Of a stretch of 64,000 nt of DNA, positions 1 to 11,289 are shown in pieces; positions within the stretch are counted from its first letter, which is position 1, and each line of letters starts with the position of its first letter. Under the pieces are notes generated by a model. The model saw only the letters and a list, made by a program, of their open reading frames with translations, had not been told where the DNA came from and did not search any database. Source of the stretch: Notamacropus eugenii (lineage: Eukaryota > Chordata > Mammalia > Diprotodontia > Macropodidae); contig NC_092876.1 in the NCBI RefSeq assembly GCF_028372415.1, positions 64,756,885 to 64,820,884 of the forward strand. The letters run 5' to 3'. The translations under genes were made by a program, and so were the position numbers.

Positions 1-451
1 CAAGCAGGTACTCATCTGTGTTGTTGAAAAGAGTTCCCTTATTCAATCAATCAAAAAACATTTATTAGACACTGACTACATGCCAGGCTCTGTGCTAAGT
101 ACCAGGGATGCCGAGAGGCAAAAGATATCACGTCTTATACATGGCACGTGTCTCCTCAAACCACAAACATTTATTAAATACATGCTATATGCTAACTACA
201 ATAGATACAAAGACAGTCCCTGACCTCAGAGAGCTTACATTCCAATATAGGAGACAACGTGCACATACATGGGTATACACAAGATACTATCAAAGCACAC
301 ATTAGCTACTCTTAGATGGGAAGGCAGCAGCTGCTACAAGAACCCAAATAATCCTTCTTTCTAGGCAATAAGCTTCTTGAGGGCAGGATCTCTGTTGGAT
401 TTATCTTTTATAATCCTCAGTTCATGGATCATACATTGCCTATTGCTGCTG
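1..451 (-). repeat. L2 LINE 3'-end fragments
   Basis: Bases about 35-300 read as the reverse complement of L2 3' ends, recognised by 'aacatttattag', 'tgccaggctctgtgctaag' and 'ccctgacctcagagagctt'. The diagnostic block occurs twice (about 45-125 and 160-270), so two partial copies lie head to tail. Bases 355-440 carry the same terminus in the opposite sense ('cttcttgagggcagga'). No gene is seen. Confidence 0.75.
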
Positions 452-700
452 GTCAGTTGTTTCAGTTTGGCCAGCTCTTTATGAGCTCATTTGGGGTTTT
501 CTTGGCAAAGATATTAGAGTCATTTGGCATTTCCTTTTCCAGTTCATTTTATAGGTGAGGAAACTGAGGCAAACAGGGTTAAAACTTGCCCAGGGTTACA
601 CAGATAGCAAGTGTCTGAGGCTGGATTTGAACTTAGGAAGAGGAATCTTCCTGACTCCATTCCCAGCATTCCATCTACTGCCCCACCTAGCTGCCTGTAT
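452..700 (-). mobile_element. Marsupial tRNA-SINE, near full length
   Basis: Reverse-complement copy of the marsupial SINE. It runs from the tail block ('ggggttttcttggcaaaga') through the CORE-like block ('gaggaaactgaggcaaaca') to the head ('ccacctagctgcc'). This SINE class is a main reason for calling the genome marsupial. Confidence 0.85.
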
Positions 701-2063
701 ATTGCCCCTAGAAGATGTTTAATAATCAGTCAGTCAACAAAAATATATTGAGTGCCTACCATGTGCCAGGAAGTACACTAAGTTCTGGAAATACCAAAAA
801 AAAAAAGGGGGGGGCAAAAGACCCTATAGGAGCCCCTAATATGATAAATGTTTGTAACAATGCATCACATTTCTCTGGGCTCTAAGGGTCGTGTAATGGG
901 GATTGAGTAAGGACAAAATCAACTGAGTGAATGAATGAATGAGTGAATGAATGATGTTTCTCAGGTCTCTAGGAACTGGATTTAAAAGAGAATGAGTGAG
1001 GGAATCTCCCTGTCAAAGCCGAGCTTCCAAGGGCATTCAAGAAGTCTTTCCTTGCCTTTAAGGCTGATAGAACACTACCTCTCAGGAAAGAGCACAAAGA
1101 ATCATAACAGCAGCTATGATCTGTAGATCCCTTTACCATCTGCAAAGTGCTTTGGACTCATTATCTCCCTTCAGCTTCATAATATCCCTGTGAGAGAGGA
1201 TCTTCAGTCATTATTTTCCCTCTTTGGAAGATGAAGAAAGTGAGGCTCTGAGTCAAGTGATCTGTCCAGAGGAATATGGTGTCAGAAGTGGGATTGACTG
1301 GAGGTCTTCCTGTCTCTGGGCTCAGCATCCCCTATGTATCCTCCGCAGTATCCACAGCATACCCCAAACTGCTTTTCCCATTTGGGCCCATTCCTTATCC
1401 CTCTCTTCCCAGGGAAAATCCTTGGGTACAAAGCCATAGGAGTACTTTCGGCTAAAGGTGTGGCTGTAAACTGTCTTACACTCATCATGATGATGCCGGA
1501 AGTAAAACTCCTACACAGTCAACCTACAGAGGGAGGCATCTGAAGGATTTGTCTAAGGATTCCAGAGTGATCAATCTGTCTTGTCAGCAAGGGAACCTTG
1601 CTGCCTGTCCCCTGCTCCACTCTCTGGGGTCAGAGTTTCTAGCTTTCATTGATGCATAGCTTTCACCAGTGCCAGACAGCTAGATTTTAGTTATAATAAT
1701 CAACATAGTAACAACTGGCAATGATATAACATAAAGCAATTTATGCACATTAGCTTAGCTGAGTCTCATGCTACCACTGTGAGATAGGGACCATAGGGAT
1801 TATTATTCCCATTTGACAGATAAGAAAATTGGGGCACTTAGTTGAGGTTGTTAATGCCCATGATTACTCAACTAACATGACAATCAGCTACAGAATCATA
1901 GAATTTGTAATAACAGATTTTGTCAATATCTTTTGTTTTCACTTCACCTAGTATCTATTCCTATATCCATTCCCTTCCTCTCAGAGAGCCATCCCTTGTA
2001 AAGAATTATTTTTTAAAAGAAAAGAAAAGTCAGCAAAACTGATATTCAAAAGATCTAACATTA
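701..2063. repeat. Gene-free: L2 and MIR/SINE remnants
   Basis: 725-795 is an antisense L2 3' end. 925-955 is a short (GAAT)n tract. 1115-1330 and 1690-1890 are antisense MIR/CORE-SINE copies ('gaagatgaagaaagtgagg', 'cccatttgacagataagaa'). The remaining roughly 600 bases show no recognisable gene or element. Reading frames here up to 71 codons carry no family signature. Confidence 0.6.
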
Positions 2064-2862
2064 TATGCAGTGTTCTGGTTGGTGGTTAATTGGTTGGTTG
2101 TTGTCCTTTGTCTTTGAAGGGGACCAAAATGACATCACCATGATAAAGTGACATTTCAGTGTGTCTGACTGTGGCTGATCAGACCAATACAAGCTCAGAA
2201 TGCTCTACCACAGGTTGGGCACAGATAGTCCATATGAATATTTGGGGTGGATATCCCAAATTTGCACATCCTACATTTACTTTGTGCTGTCTCAATTCTG
2301 CTTTGCTAAAAGAGCATAACACTTTTTCTTATGTGGCCACGCCATGTTGAGCAGTCCTGTTCCAGTGTCTCCCATGTTGCATAGTCAAACCCAAAGTTCT
2401 TGAGAGAGACCTTGAGAGTGTTCTTGCATCGCTTCTTTTGACCACCATGTGATTGCCTGCCCCATGAAAGTTCTCCATAAAATAGTATTTTTGGTAAGCA
2501 CACATTTTGCATTCGAACAATGTGGCCAACCCATTGGAGTTGCTCTCTCTGAAGCATAGTTTGAATACTTGGCAAAGCAAGGACTTCAGTATCTGGTACC
2601 TTATCCTGCCAGGTGATCTTCAGGATCTTTCTAAGACAGTTCAAATGGAAGTGATTCAGTTTTCTGGCATGGCACTGGTGGACTGTTCATGTTTCACAAA
2701 CATATAACAATGCGGTCAGTACAACGGCTCTGTAGACCTTCAGTTTGGTAGTCAGTCTAATATCTCTTCTCTCCCAAACCTTTCTTCGGAGCCTCCCAAA
2801 CACTGAACTAGCTCTGGCAATGCGTGCATCAACTTCATTGTCAATGTGTACATCCCTGGGAA
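2064..2862 (-). mobile_element. Non-LTR retrotransposon (RTE/CR1-like), 3' part of ORF2
   Basis: The minus strand encodes the C-terminal part of a LINE reverse-transcriptase protein. Upstream fragments contain VDARIARASSVFGRLRR, VYRAVVLTALLYVCET and ARKLNHFHLNCLRKILKI. The open segment 2306-2644 continues with LQWVGHIVRM and WGRQSHGGQKKRCKNTLKVS. An in-frame stop follows the CET motif, so the copy is dead. The 3' end lies near 2064 and the 5' end is truncated near 2862. The family assignment (RTE versus another clade) is from memory of the motif and is tentative. Confidence 0.75.
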
Positions 2863-3440
2863 GTACACTACCTCAGCTATTTCCCAGCTATGTGACTCTC
2901 CAAACCTCATCTGCTAAATGAGGCTTACAATATGACTTACCTCATGGTGTCATAAGGAATCAAAGGAGATATGAATATAGCACTTTGTAAATCTTAAAAT
3001 ACTAGATAAATGTTAATGCTAACTGTTATGCAATGTTCTATACCCACGGAAACCCCCAGTGTGTGTAAGGAGAGATATCTTCTCATATCTCTTCTTTGGG
3101 GTCAAGCTCAATCATTATAATTTTGCAACATTTGTTTCCATTTACATTGTTACCATTTTTTACATTGATTTCACTTTGCATCTGTTCATGGAAGTCTTTC
3201 CAATGTGTCTCTAGACTGATTCATCATGCTCATTGTTTCTTGGAGCACCATAGTAGAACCTTAGCAGTTGGAGTTCCTTAGAAGGCAGTGGATAGAGTAC
3301 TGGCCTTGGAGTCAGGAAGACCTGGGTGTGAAACCTGCCTCTGATACTTGCCAGTCATGTGGCTCTTGGCAAATCCTCATCTGTAAGGGGATTGGACTGG
3401 ATGGCTTCTGAGATCCTTTCCTGCTCTAGATTTAAGACCC
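2863..3440. repeat. SINE and L1 fragments
   Basis: 2865-3040 is a sense MIR/SINE body ('tttcccagctatgtgactct'). 3090-3250 is a decayed antisense L1 3' segment ('atttcactttgcatctgtt', then a degenerate 'agcacca'). 3280-3440 is a sense marsupial SINE head ('gtggatagagtactggcct', 'gtcaggaagacctgggtg'). Confidence 0.65.
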
Positions 3441-4260
3441 TTTGATTTAATTCAGTCCCGGCTTGGTGGCTTTATGCAAGTGGGATTAGGAATCATTTCC
3501 TGTCTGTAGGTCAGAGAAAGCCAAGAGTTGTCAATGATGTGGGGAATGTTGCTTTTTTTTTTTTTGCTTTTTGGAAATATGATCTTTGTCCCAGATAACG
3601 CAATAAGTGAGCTCTGGCTCACAGAGCCCTCTGATTCACTGGTTTTGTTGTTTACTGGGCAAAACCAGCTGCCTGAGAGGGTAACAAAAAAATCTTTTCC
3701 ATTTTGAAAACTCCTCATTCAGGGAGCACTGGGGTTTTCACCATCTGAGCAAAGGGAGGCTAGTAGACCCCAGGGCAGGCCCAGGTGCCTGAAGCCTTTG
3801 TAAGAAGTAGTATTTGAAAGAGAATTATTATGTCTAAAGTCCAAGGACCTGGGTTTGAGTCCTAGGACTTGGTATGATGAATCACATTCCTGTTCTGAGT
3901 TTTAATTTTCCCATCAGAAAAGGAGATTAATGATATTCTGGGCTACATGGGGCTGTTGTGAGAGAAGGGAGATGGAAAGAGAAGAAGCATTTATAAAGCA
4001 CCTACTATGTGTTGGGCACAATGACTGAAGCACTCCTTTATCACAGGGCCTCCTTAAAAGAGTCTCTCTTATCAGAGAGGTGGTGGACCACTGGTGTGAG
4101 ATGAGACATACGTTGTCAGACTTGGCAATGTGCTGGTTTCTTTTGCTTGACTTCATTTCTTTGTTACAAAGGAGGGAGCTACGGTAGGGGAGAGGAGCAG
4201 CAGAAAGAGACAGCGATATCAGAAAAGGATACCTACCACTAAATCTTAAAAAAACCCACA
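3441..4260. other. Mostly unique intergenic DNA
   Basis: 3441-3780 has no SINE or LINE signature that I recognise and includes a T-run at 3552-3565. A short antisense L2 3' block lies at about 3990-4030 ('cacctactatgtgttgggc'). No exon-like frame with splice sites was found. Confidence 0.4.
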
Positions 4261-4261
4261 C

Positions 4262-4492
4262 AGCTAATGTTTATTTAGCGCTTTCAAGTTTGCAAAACAC
4301 TTTTACAAATATTATCTCACTTGATCCTCACAACCACCCTGGGAAGTAGGTGCTATTATTATTTTTATTCCCATTTTTCACTTGAGGAAACTGAGGCAGA
4401 CGGAGGTAAAGTGACTTGCCCAGGATCATACAGCCAGTAAGTGTGTCTGAAGCCAGGTTTGAACTCGGGTCTTCTTGGCTCTAGCTGCCTCA
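4262..4492 (-). mobile_element. CORE-SINE (MON1/MAR1-like), antisense
   Basis: Starts 'gcaaaacacttttacaaat' with 'gatcctcacaaccaccctgg', then 'gaggaaactgaggcagacg', and ends 'ggctctagctgcct'. This is the second major marsupial SINE type in the window, with a long 3' segment about 'tttgcaaagcactttac'. Family name is tentative. Confidence 0.75.
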
Positions 4493-5349
4493 TGAACTAT
4501 AATGCACTATAAAAACTGGAAGTTTGTGTAATTTGGGAGATGGCCAAGATCAACTCTTATTCAAAGGAAAACTGTTTCATGCATGTTTTTTGTCCTGATC
4601 TGTAAGAGAAAAAAACAAAATGCTAAACACAAAAGAAACAGTTACCTTCAGGTCACTATATGAGGAAGCTTTAATTCAATTTGTTTCAATGTCGCTCAGC
4701 TCAAAGTAACAAATATTTTATTAAGTACCTATGAAGAACTAAGGAGATGTCATGGGAAATATGTTGGACTTGGAATCAGAAAACCTGGGTTCAGATCCTG
4801 ACTCTAGAATATATTGTAAGGGTGGCACTGGGCTAATAGCTTGCCTTTAGATTTTTCATCTGTAAAATGGGTCTATTTAATGTTTTCACTACTTCCCTCA
4901 CAGGTGAATTCAAGGAAAATCCTTCAAAAGTCTTAAATCTTCACTGATTGGGGCCTTATTTGAGACTAGTCATCATGGATGTAAAGAAATAAGATCCCAC
5001 CCAAAGAAATCCTTGTGGACTTGTCTAATTAAGGGGTGAGATCTACCTGGAGTGCAGCTGGCCTCAAGGCTCATCACATAGCATTCCACCCACCCATTTC
5101 CAACACTCCCCTCTGAGACCAAGACTTGGATAATATCTTCATCACCTCCCTGCCTATTCATCAGTCAATCATCCATATGATGGGAACTGTGTAGGAATCA
5201 TCATGATCAGTGCCTAATGCATAATAACTGTGATAGAGTGAAGAGCACAGAACTTGAAGACATGACTGGGGCTCCCTTCCTGGCTCTACCACTGGCTGAA
5301 TATTTGGACTTTAAAAAGTCACTTGAGCTATCTGAGACTTACATCATTA
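4493..5349. repeat. Gene-free: SINE/MIR fragments
   Basis: 4745-4900 is a sense SINE ('ttggacttggaatcagaaaa'). 5225-5345 is a sense MIR-like copy ('gctctaccactggctgaat'). Between them nothing is recognised. The 62-codon minus-strand frame at 4973-5161 has no detectable family. Confidence 0.5.
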
Positions 5350-5539
5350 CACCCCTTTATGCACTCTATTTTCTAGGCAAACTGGTTCATTTCCTTTTCA
5401 CCAAATTTGGAAATTCATTTCCCACCTCTAGGCTTTTGCTTGGGCAATTGGCCCACATCTGGAATGCCTTTCTTCCTCATCTCCACCTCCTAGAATCCCT
5501 GACTTTCTCTGAGGTTCCTCTCATGCGTCACATCCTATA
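5350..5539 (+). repeat. L2 LINE, left half of an interrupted copy
   Basis: L2 3' region in sense orientation ('ggcccacatctggaatgcc', 'tcctagaatccctgactt'). It breaks off at 5539 and resumes after the L1 at 6588, giving a continuous L2 once the insertion is removed. Confidence 0.75.
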
Positions 5540-6587
5540 GGAAACTTTCTTTCTTTTTTTTTTTTTACTTTCATTTATTTATTAATGTTCTACAATCACT
5601 ACCAAAAAACTTAGATTTTTACCCTCCCACCTACCCCCTTACTACCCGCCTCCCTCCCCAAGATGCCATACAATTCTATATAGGATCTACATATACTTTC
5701 CTATTGAGTACATTTTCACTATAGTCATGCTATGTAGTCGGACTAAAATAAATGGAAGAAATCATATAACAAATCAAAACATAATACACACACACACATA
5801 TACAAACATGATCTGCTACATTCTGCAAATGAATTTCATAGTTCTTTCTCTGAGTGTGGAAGCATTTTGTCTTAGAAAACCATTGGGAATTTTTTTTTTT
5901 TTTAAGTTCTTGCATTATTACGAAGTTCCAAGTCTACCAGAAGAAACTCTCGCACACTGTGGTCGTTGCTGTGCACAAAGTTCTCCTGGTTCTGCTCCTT
6001 TCACTCAGCATCAGGTCATATAAGTCCTTCCAGGCCTCTCTGAAGTCTTCTTGTTCATCATTTCTTATAGCGCAATAGTGTTCCATTACATTCATATACC
6101 ACAACTTATTCAGCCATTCCCCAATTGATGGGCATCCCCTTGATTTCCAGTTTTTGGCCACCACAAAGAGTGCTGCTATAAATATTTTTGTACATGTAGG
6201 ACCCTTTCCCATTTTTATGATCTCTTGGGGATACAGTCCTAGTAGCGATATTGCTGAGTCAAAGGGTGTGCACATTTTAGTAGCCCTTTGGCCATAGTTC
6301 TAAACCGCTCTCCAGAATGGTTGGATGAGCTCACAGCTCCACCAATGAATTAGTGTTCCAACTCTCCCACATCCTCTCCAACAGTTATCATTTTCCTGTT
6401 CTGTCATGTTTGCCAATCTTATAGGTGTGATGTGGTACCTCAGAGTTGTTTTGATTTGCATCTCTCTAATCAATAGTGATTTAGAACATTTTTTCATATG
6501 ATTATAGATATCTTTAATTTCTTCCTCTGAAAATTGCCTGTTCACATTCTTTGACCATTTATCAATTGGGGAATGGGAAACTTTCTT
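5540..6587 (-). mobile_element. 5'-truncated L1 with target-site duplication
   Basis: About 1.02 kb of L1 3' end on the minus strand. The poly(A) tail appears as a T-run at 5552-5566. The two minus-strand frames match the ORF2 C-terminus: MKKCSKSLLIREMQIKTTLR, RYHITPIRLANMTEQEN, CWRGCGRVGTLIHWWSCEL, then KIFIAALFVVAKNWKSRGCP and WYMNVMEHYCAIRNDEQEDF. A frame change separates the halves near 6276-6300. The 12-bp direct repeat GGAAACTTTCTT flanks the element (5540-5551 and 6576-6587), as expected for target-primed reverse transcription. Confidence 0.92.
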
Positions 6588-6975
6588 GATCTCCCTGTTG
6601 TTAGTATTATCTCCTCTCTCAAAATATCTCACACAGGCTTATCTCTTGGTAGGTTGCATCCTCCAAGTCAAAGAACTGTTTCCATTTTATCTGTGTGTTC
6701 CCCAGGGCCCTACAGAATACCCAGCACATAGTAGTAGTTGTCTACTCACAACTTGTAAGATTAGATGAGAGGAGATTCTACCATAAAATGAGAGTTGCTT
6801 CATTCCTGTCATCCTCAGTTTGCTCTCTCTACCAAATAAAGTTAATAAATGTTTGAATGACCTACCTTACAGGGTTGTAGTAAAGAAAAGGATTTACAAA
6901 CCTTAGCTGTGGGCCTCGAGACAGGTCATTTAATCTCAATTTTCTTATCCGCAAAATGAGCTGGAGTAAAATGAG
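6588..6975 (+). repeat. L2 right half and MIR fragment
   Basis: 6588-6760 completes the L2 interrupted by the L1 ('gatctccctgttgttagta', 'agaatacccagcacatagta'). 6780-6925 is a sense SINE/MIR tail ('caaataaagttaataaatg'). Confidence 0.65.
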
Positions 6976-7216
6976 CAGCAAGGTGCAGAGTACAAAGTGT
7001 CAGGTCTGGAATCAGGAAGGCTCCATGAGTTCAAATCTTCTCTCAGACACTTAGTAGCTGCATGACTCTGGGTAAATCCTCATTTGCTTCGGTTTCTTCA
7101 TCTGTAAAATGAGCTGGAAAAGGAAATGGCAAACCACTCCAATATCTTTGTGAAGAAAACCCTAAATGGGGTCATGAAGAATCAGATATGACTGAAAATG
7201 ACTGATCAACAACTGA
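6976..7216 (+). mobile_element. Marsupial tRNA-SINE
   Basis: Sense copy: 'gtctggaatcaggaaggct', 'gttcaaatcttctctcagac', 'atgagctggaaaaggaaatg', 'aaatggggtcatgaagaatc', ending 'tgactgatcaacaactg'. Head somewhat decayed. Confidence 0.85.
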
Positions 7217-7579
7217 AAAATTGGGGTTTATCTGACCCACACTGCCTACCTTCTAGAACTATGAGGAAAATACTTCAGAAATTATAAAGTATATGAAGTC
7301 TATAACTATAAAATATGAGAGAAATAGGAATGGTTGATTATGACATGATGAAAATAATGCATATTAATAGCAAAGATATACACATATATACATATATGCA
7401 TACATGCATATATGTATATACTGAATGAATTCAGTTTAATTCCTATACATTAGCATTTACCAGAAAGGCAACCTGGCAGTAGATAGAAAGTTAGTCTCAG
7501 AATCAGGAAGACATGAGCTCAGCCCCCACCCTACCCCCCACCATGTGACCTAGGCAAGTCTTTTACCAGTTCTGCACCA
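7217..7579. repeat. AT-rich spacer and SINE fragment
   Basis: 7378-7422 is a (CATATA)n-like microsatellite. 7455-7575 is a sense SINE head ('cagaatcaggaagacatga'). The rest is AT-rich and unassigned. Confidence 0.55.
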
Positions 7580-7800
7580 TAGGCTACTGCTTTTCAAAGT
7601 GTGGTCTGGGGGGCACCAAGACCCTTTCAGGGGGTCCATGAAGTCAAAAGTATTTTCATAATACGACTAAGACACTTAGATTTCTAACATGGTAAATATA
7701 TGATAGATATAATTTACATAAACAACAGCTCTTTGAGGTCCTCATTAATTTTAAAGAATGTAAAGGGGTCCTGAGACCAAACTTTCTAAAGACATGTTAC
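7580..7800. mobile_element. Non-autonomous hAT-Charlie DNA transposon
   Basis: One end reads 'ttttcaaagtgtggtctgg', then 'agaccctttcagggggtcc'. The other reads 'aaaggggtcctgagaccaaa'. Both match the MER5/Charlie terminal structure. The CAGTGG-type tips are eroded, and no transposase sequence is present. Confidence 0.75.
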
Positions 7801-8499
7801 AGTGAAGGTGCCTCTCTGCGTTGATAGAGGGAGTTTCCTCATTTAGAATTTCCCTACACGAATGAAATCACAAATTCAATTCCCATCCCAGCCCCTAAGC
7901 ATTTGACCAAGAGCTTTCTGTGTACAGATCACTGAGCCCCAGGATGAGGGAGATACAAAGTTTAGGTTATTGGAACATAGATTTAGAACCAAAAGAAACC
8001 TTAAATCAGCCATGGTGCCTGTTCTCATGGAGACTCTTAATGCAGTCTAATAGGAGGAAAAGACAAGAGGGCAGATAGAGGCAATACACAATATGAAATG
8101 TAAGATAATTAAATTTAATAAGATAATTAACTTAAAGATAAGAGCATTATCTTTCTAATGATAGAAAAGCACAAAATCCACCCTAGGATTAGAGGTAGAA
8201 AGGCTCATCAGATTGCTGGCTGTCTTGGGGAGGGGGGAGAGAAGGGAGGGAGGGGGGAGAGAAGGGAGGGAGGGAGAAAAATTTGGAACTCAAAATCTCA
8301 CAGAAATGAATGTTGAAAGCTATCTTTACATGTAATTGGAAAAAATAAGATACTATGAAGTGCAAAAAGAAAAAAGAAAGAGATGTAGGCAGAACTACCC
8401 TATTATTGGAAAGGAATCTGTACAAGTAGTCTAGAATAAACAAGAATACTGTGAAAATTCTACATTCACCTGAAAAAGAAAAAAAGAGGCAGAAAGGAT
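7801..8499. repeat. L2 fragment, purine tract and A-tailed retroelement
   Basis: 7880-8110 is a weak antisense L2. 8200-8350 is an A-tailed marsupial retroelement 3' end ('cagattgctggctgtcttgg', then a GGGAGGG tract at 8227-8278, then 'tttggaactcaaaatctcac'). Related copies lie near 17795, 22300 and 40513. I cannot name the family. Confidence 0.55.
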
Positions 8500-8568
8500 C
8501 TCAGAGATGATCTTGTTCAGCATCATGGAATCTCAAAATTAGAGAGAAGAAGACCTCGAATACCTAAC
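8500..8568 (-). repeat. L3/CR1 LINE 3' end, antisense (left piece)
   Basis: Starts with the L3/CR1 terminal block ('catcatggaatctcaaaatt'). It continues after the hAT insertion at about 8762. Confidence 0.65.
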
Positions 8569-8761
8569 CAGGGGTGGGGAACCTGTGGCCTCAAGGTCAC
8601 ATGTGTCCTTCCAGGTCCCTGGATGTGTCCTTTTGACTGAGTCCAAGTTGTACAGAACAAATCCTTTTATTAAGGGGATTTGTTCTGTGTAGTTTGGATT
8701 CAGTCAAAGGGTTGCACTTGAGGACTTAAAGGGCCTTGAGGCCACATGGTCCCCAACCCAG
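8569..8761. mobile_element. Palindromic non-autonomous hAT element
   Basis: The two halves are inverted copies of each other. The left end 'caggggtggggaacctgtgg' pairs with the right end 'ccacatggtccccaacccag'. The inner arms 'acagaacaaatcc' and 'ggatttgttctgt' flank a short loop near 8660-8672. It can fold into a hairpin with arms of roughly 85-95 bases. It has no coding capacity, and a mammal-wide hAT MITE is the likely source. Confidence 0.75.
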
Positions 8762-9230
8762 AGTCCAACCAGTACAGTCCTACAACATCTCCCAGCAAGT
8801 GGCCAACAGGCTTCTACCTAAAGAAATTCAGGAATGGGGAGCTTACCACCTTGAGGAAGGCCATTTCACTACTGGGTAGGCATTATTATGTCTTTTTAAA
8901 AGATTTGTTCCTTGTGTTGAATGGAAATCTGTCTCTCTGCAGCTTTGACCTATTACCCTCTCTGCAGTCAAATAACAAGACTCTAACAACTCTTCAGATG
9001 CTTGGAGATAGCTATCGTGTCTTCTCTAAATCTCCTCTCTCCAGAGTAAACATCACCAATTCCTTGACCCTCGACCATCCTTGATCATCTCCAATTCCTT
9101 TGAATAGTAAGGTTTCCAGTCCCATCGCTGTCCTTGTCTTCCTTCCCTGAAGTTGGTTCAGTTTGTCAATAGCTATCTCAAAACATGGCACCCAGAACTG
9201 AGCATAATTCAACCCCCTCATTTTATTTAT
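8762..9230 (-). repeat. L3/CR1 LINE, antisense (right piece)
   Basis: Continues the L3/CR1 copy, with CR1-type landmarks 'ttgaggaaggccatttcact', 'cttggagatagctatcgtgt' and 'aacatggcacccagaactga'. The + strand frame of 112 codons at 8746-9084 is a by-product and is not a gene. Confidence 0.8.
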
Positions 9231-10089
9231 TCATTCGTTTGTTTGTTTGTCCATGGTAACTGATGTCTGAGGAGGTGAAGGGATGGAAATAGATGAACCA
9301 GGATTTGAACCCCAGACTTCTGACTTGGAATCCACTCTTCTCATCATCATATATTACTGTCTCATAAATTAAGGAAATTAAGGAAAGCTTTCTGGAGGAA
9401 GCTGGACTTTACATGGGTGAAAGAGGAAGACACTAAGAAAAGAGAGAGACTTCAGGAGGAAGCCAGGGAAAGTGAAGACTATGTGCTTGGACAGAGGGTA
9501 GTGCAATTTGGCCAAATCATCAGACACATGAAAGGAAGTAATGCTAGAGAAGGATTGAAAGTACAGGACAAGGCCAGATTGGGAGGGGGCCTCCAAAGTT
9601 AGGCAAAAGAGTCAGGCTTCTGCTTGAAAGGCAAGGCTGCTGGGGATGTTTGATCTGATAGTGTCTCTTGGAGTTGAGAGGATTTTGTAGAGGCTGAGGT
9701 CCTGCAGAGGGATGGGCTTCCTACATGGTCACATGCTTGATTGATGCAAGGTTGCATTTGGCATAAGGAAAAGACAGAATCAGAGGCAGCAACAAGAGTG
9801 ACCTGAAAATGAGAATCATAGCAGCTTAGAGCCCCAGCATTGAAAGAAACCTCAGAGGTCATTTAGTCCAGTCAGCTGCCCATGGCATGCACCCCATCCA
9901 TAGCATCTCTGACACAGGAGAACCCCACCTCTACCCACACACCTTCTATGCAAGGGACTTATCAGCTTTACTGCCTTGTCAGATCATTCAATAGAACCAG
10001 GAGGATGAGACACACTTCCCAGTAAGAGAAGGGATAGGAGCTAAGACAAGTATAATTTACCTCTGATTGCCTTTCTAACCATATAATAT
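9231..10089. repeat. Gene-free: MIR, L2 and L3 remnants
   Basis: 9231-9345 is MIR-like and begins with TTTATT/GTTT runs. 9360-9620 is an antisense L2 body ('ggaggaagctggactttaca'). 9815-10000 is an antisense L3/CR1 ('gaaacctcagaggtcattta', 'ttgaaagaaacctcagagg'). Frames on both strands lack a family signature. Confidence 0.55.
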
Positions 10090-10336
10090 AAGGGCAGTTA
10101 GGTGGCAGAGTGGATAGAGTTCTGGGCCTGGAGTCAAGACCTGAGTTCAAAACCAGCCTCAGATGCTTACTAGCCATGTGGCCGGGGTAAGTCACTTTGC
10201 CCTGTTTGCCTCAGTTTCTTCATCTGTAAAATAAGCTGGAGAAGGAAATGACAAATCACTCCAGTCTCTTTGCCAAGAAAAGCCCAACAGTGCTGATGAA
10301 TGGGTGGACATGACTGAAAAATAACTCAACAGCAAA
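10090..10336 (+). mobile_element. Marsupial tRNA-SINE, full length
   Basis: One of the best preserved copies: 'gggcagttaggtggcagag', 'gtggatagagttctgggcct', 'atctgtaaaataagctggag', 'catgactgaaaaataactc'. Confidence 0.9.
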
Positions 10337-10999
10337 GCCATATAGTGTCCCTGCTCTGTAAACTCAAGTGACTCCCTATTACTTCTAGGATCAAATACAA
10401 ATTTGTCTTTTTGGGGAAAAGATCTTTACAATCTGACTTTGACCTACCTTTCCAGGTTTATTATACAACACTCTGTTTTAGACACTCCTAAGTTAAGCCA
10501 AACTGGCCTTTTTGCTATACCTTACATGAAAGGATGTGTTGGTAAATGTTTTACAACCAGCTCTCAGGGTGGGGAGAATGTGTTATATCATACTTGAAAG
10601 TTTACCCTTCATTAATAGCATGTTCTCCATTAGTTTCTTAAGTCTGAACAATTAATCAAACAATAAATCAAGCCCTGCTCTGTGGCACTTTGTGGATTTC
10701 TGGGTGCAAATGCTCACCTTGGAAATTTAACCGTCAGCTCTCATAAACTGGTTGAAGTTGGCTCCAGCACACCCCTGCATGGGACACTCTCTATCCTATC
10801 TCTGTGCATTTACACACAAACTGTTCTTCCATGCCTGGAATGCACTCCCTCCTCATGTCCCCTTTAACCCTAGTTTCCTTCAAAATCAGTTTAGATACCT
10901 CCTGCTACATAAACCCAGCCCCAGTTATTAGCACCTCTGCCCACCAAATGTTTGCATTTATTTTGTAAATACTCATTTTGTATATAAACTGATGTACTG
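10337..10999 (+). repeat. L2 LINE 3' region with embedded repeat
   Basis: The start encodes the end of the L2 reverse transcriptase (SLPITSRIKYK-like at about 10366-10398). The L2 3' region follows ('ccatgcctggaatgcactcc', 'ttgtaaatactcattttgta'). Bases about 10667-10777 are a different element shared with 43927-44043 (see that entry). Confidence 0.7.
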
Positions 11000-11289
11000 T
11001 TCAATTCAACCAACATTTATTAAGAATCCACCATGTGCCAGGCAATGTGCTAAGTCCTGGAGATACAAAAAGAGGCAAAAGACAGTGCTTGCCCTCAAGG
11101 AGCTTATAATCTGATATATCCATGTTGCCTCTCCCTGTAGACTGTAAACTCCTTGAAGACAGGGACTGTTTACTTTCTGTCTTCATATCCTCAGTGGTTT
11201 AAATGCACAGTATAAGTGATTAATAAATGCTCATTCATTAATTGATTGACTGATTGATCCATCAGTTATAAGATGATGGAATTTGGAAC
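11000..11289. repeat. Opposed L2 3' ends
   Basis: 11000-11115 is an L2 3' end in antisense ('caccatgtgccaggcaatgt'). It sits inside a sense L2 3' end that resumes at 11115-11255 ('ctccttgaagacagggactg', 'ttaataaatgctcattcatt'). Confidence 0.7.

Noticed and set aside
10090..10170. tRNA gene
   Set aside because: The tRNA-like head belongs to a SINE; it has no intact cloverleaf and is one of many copies.
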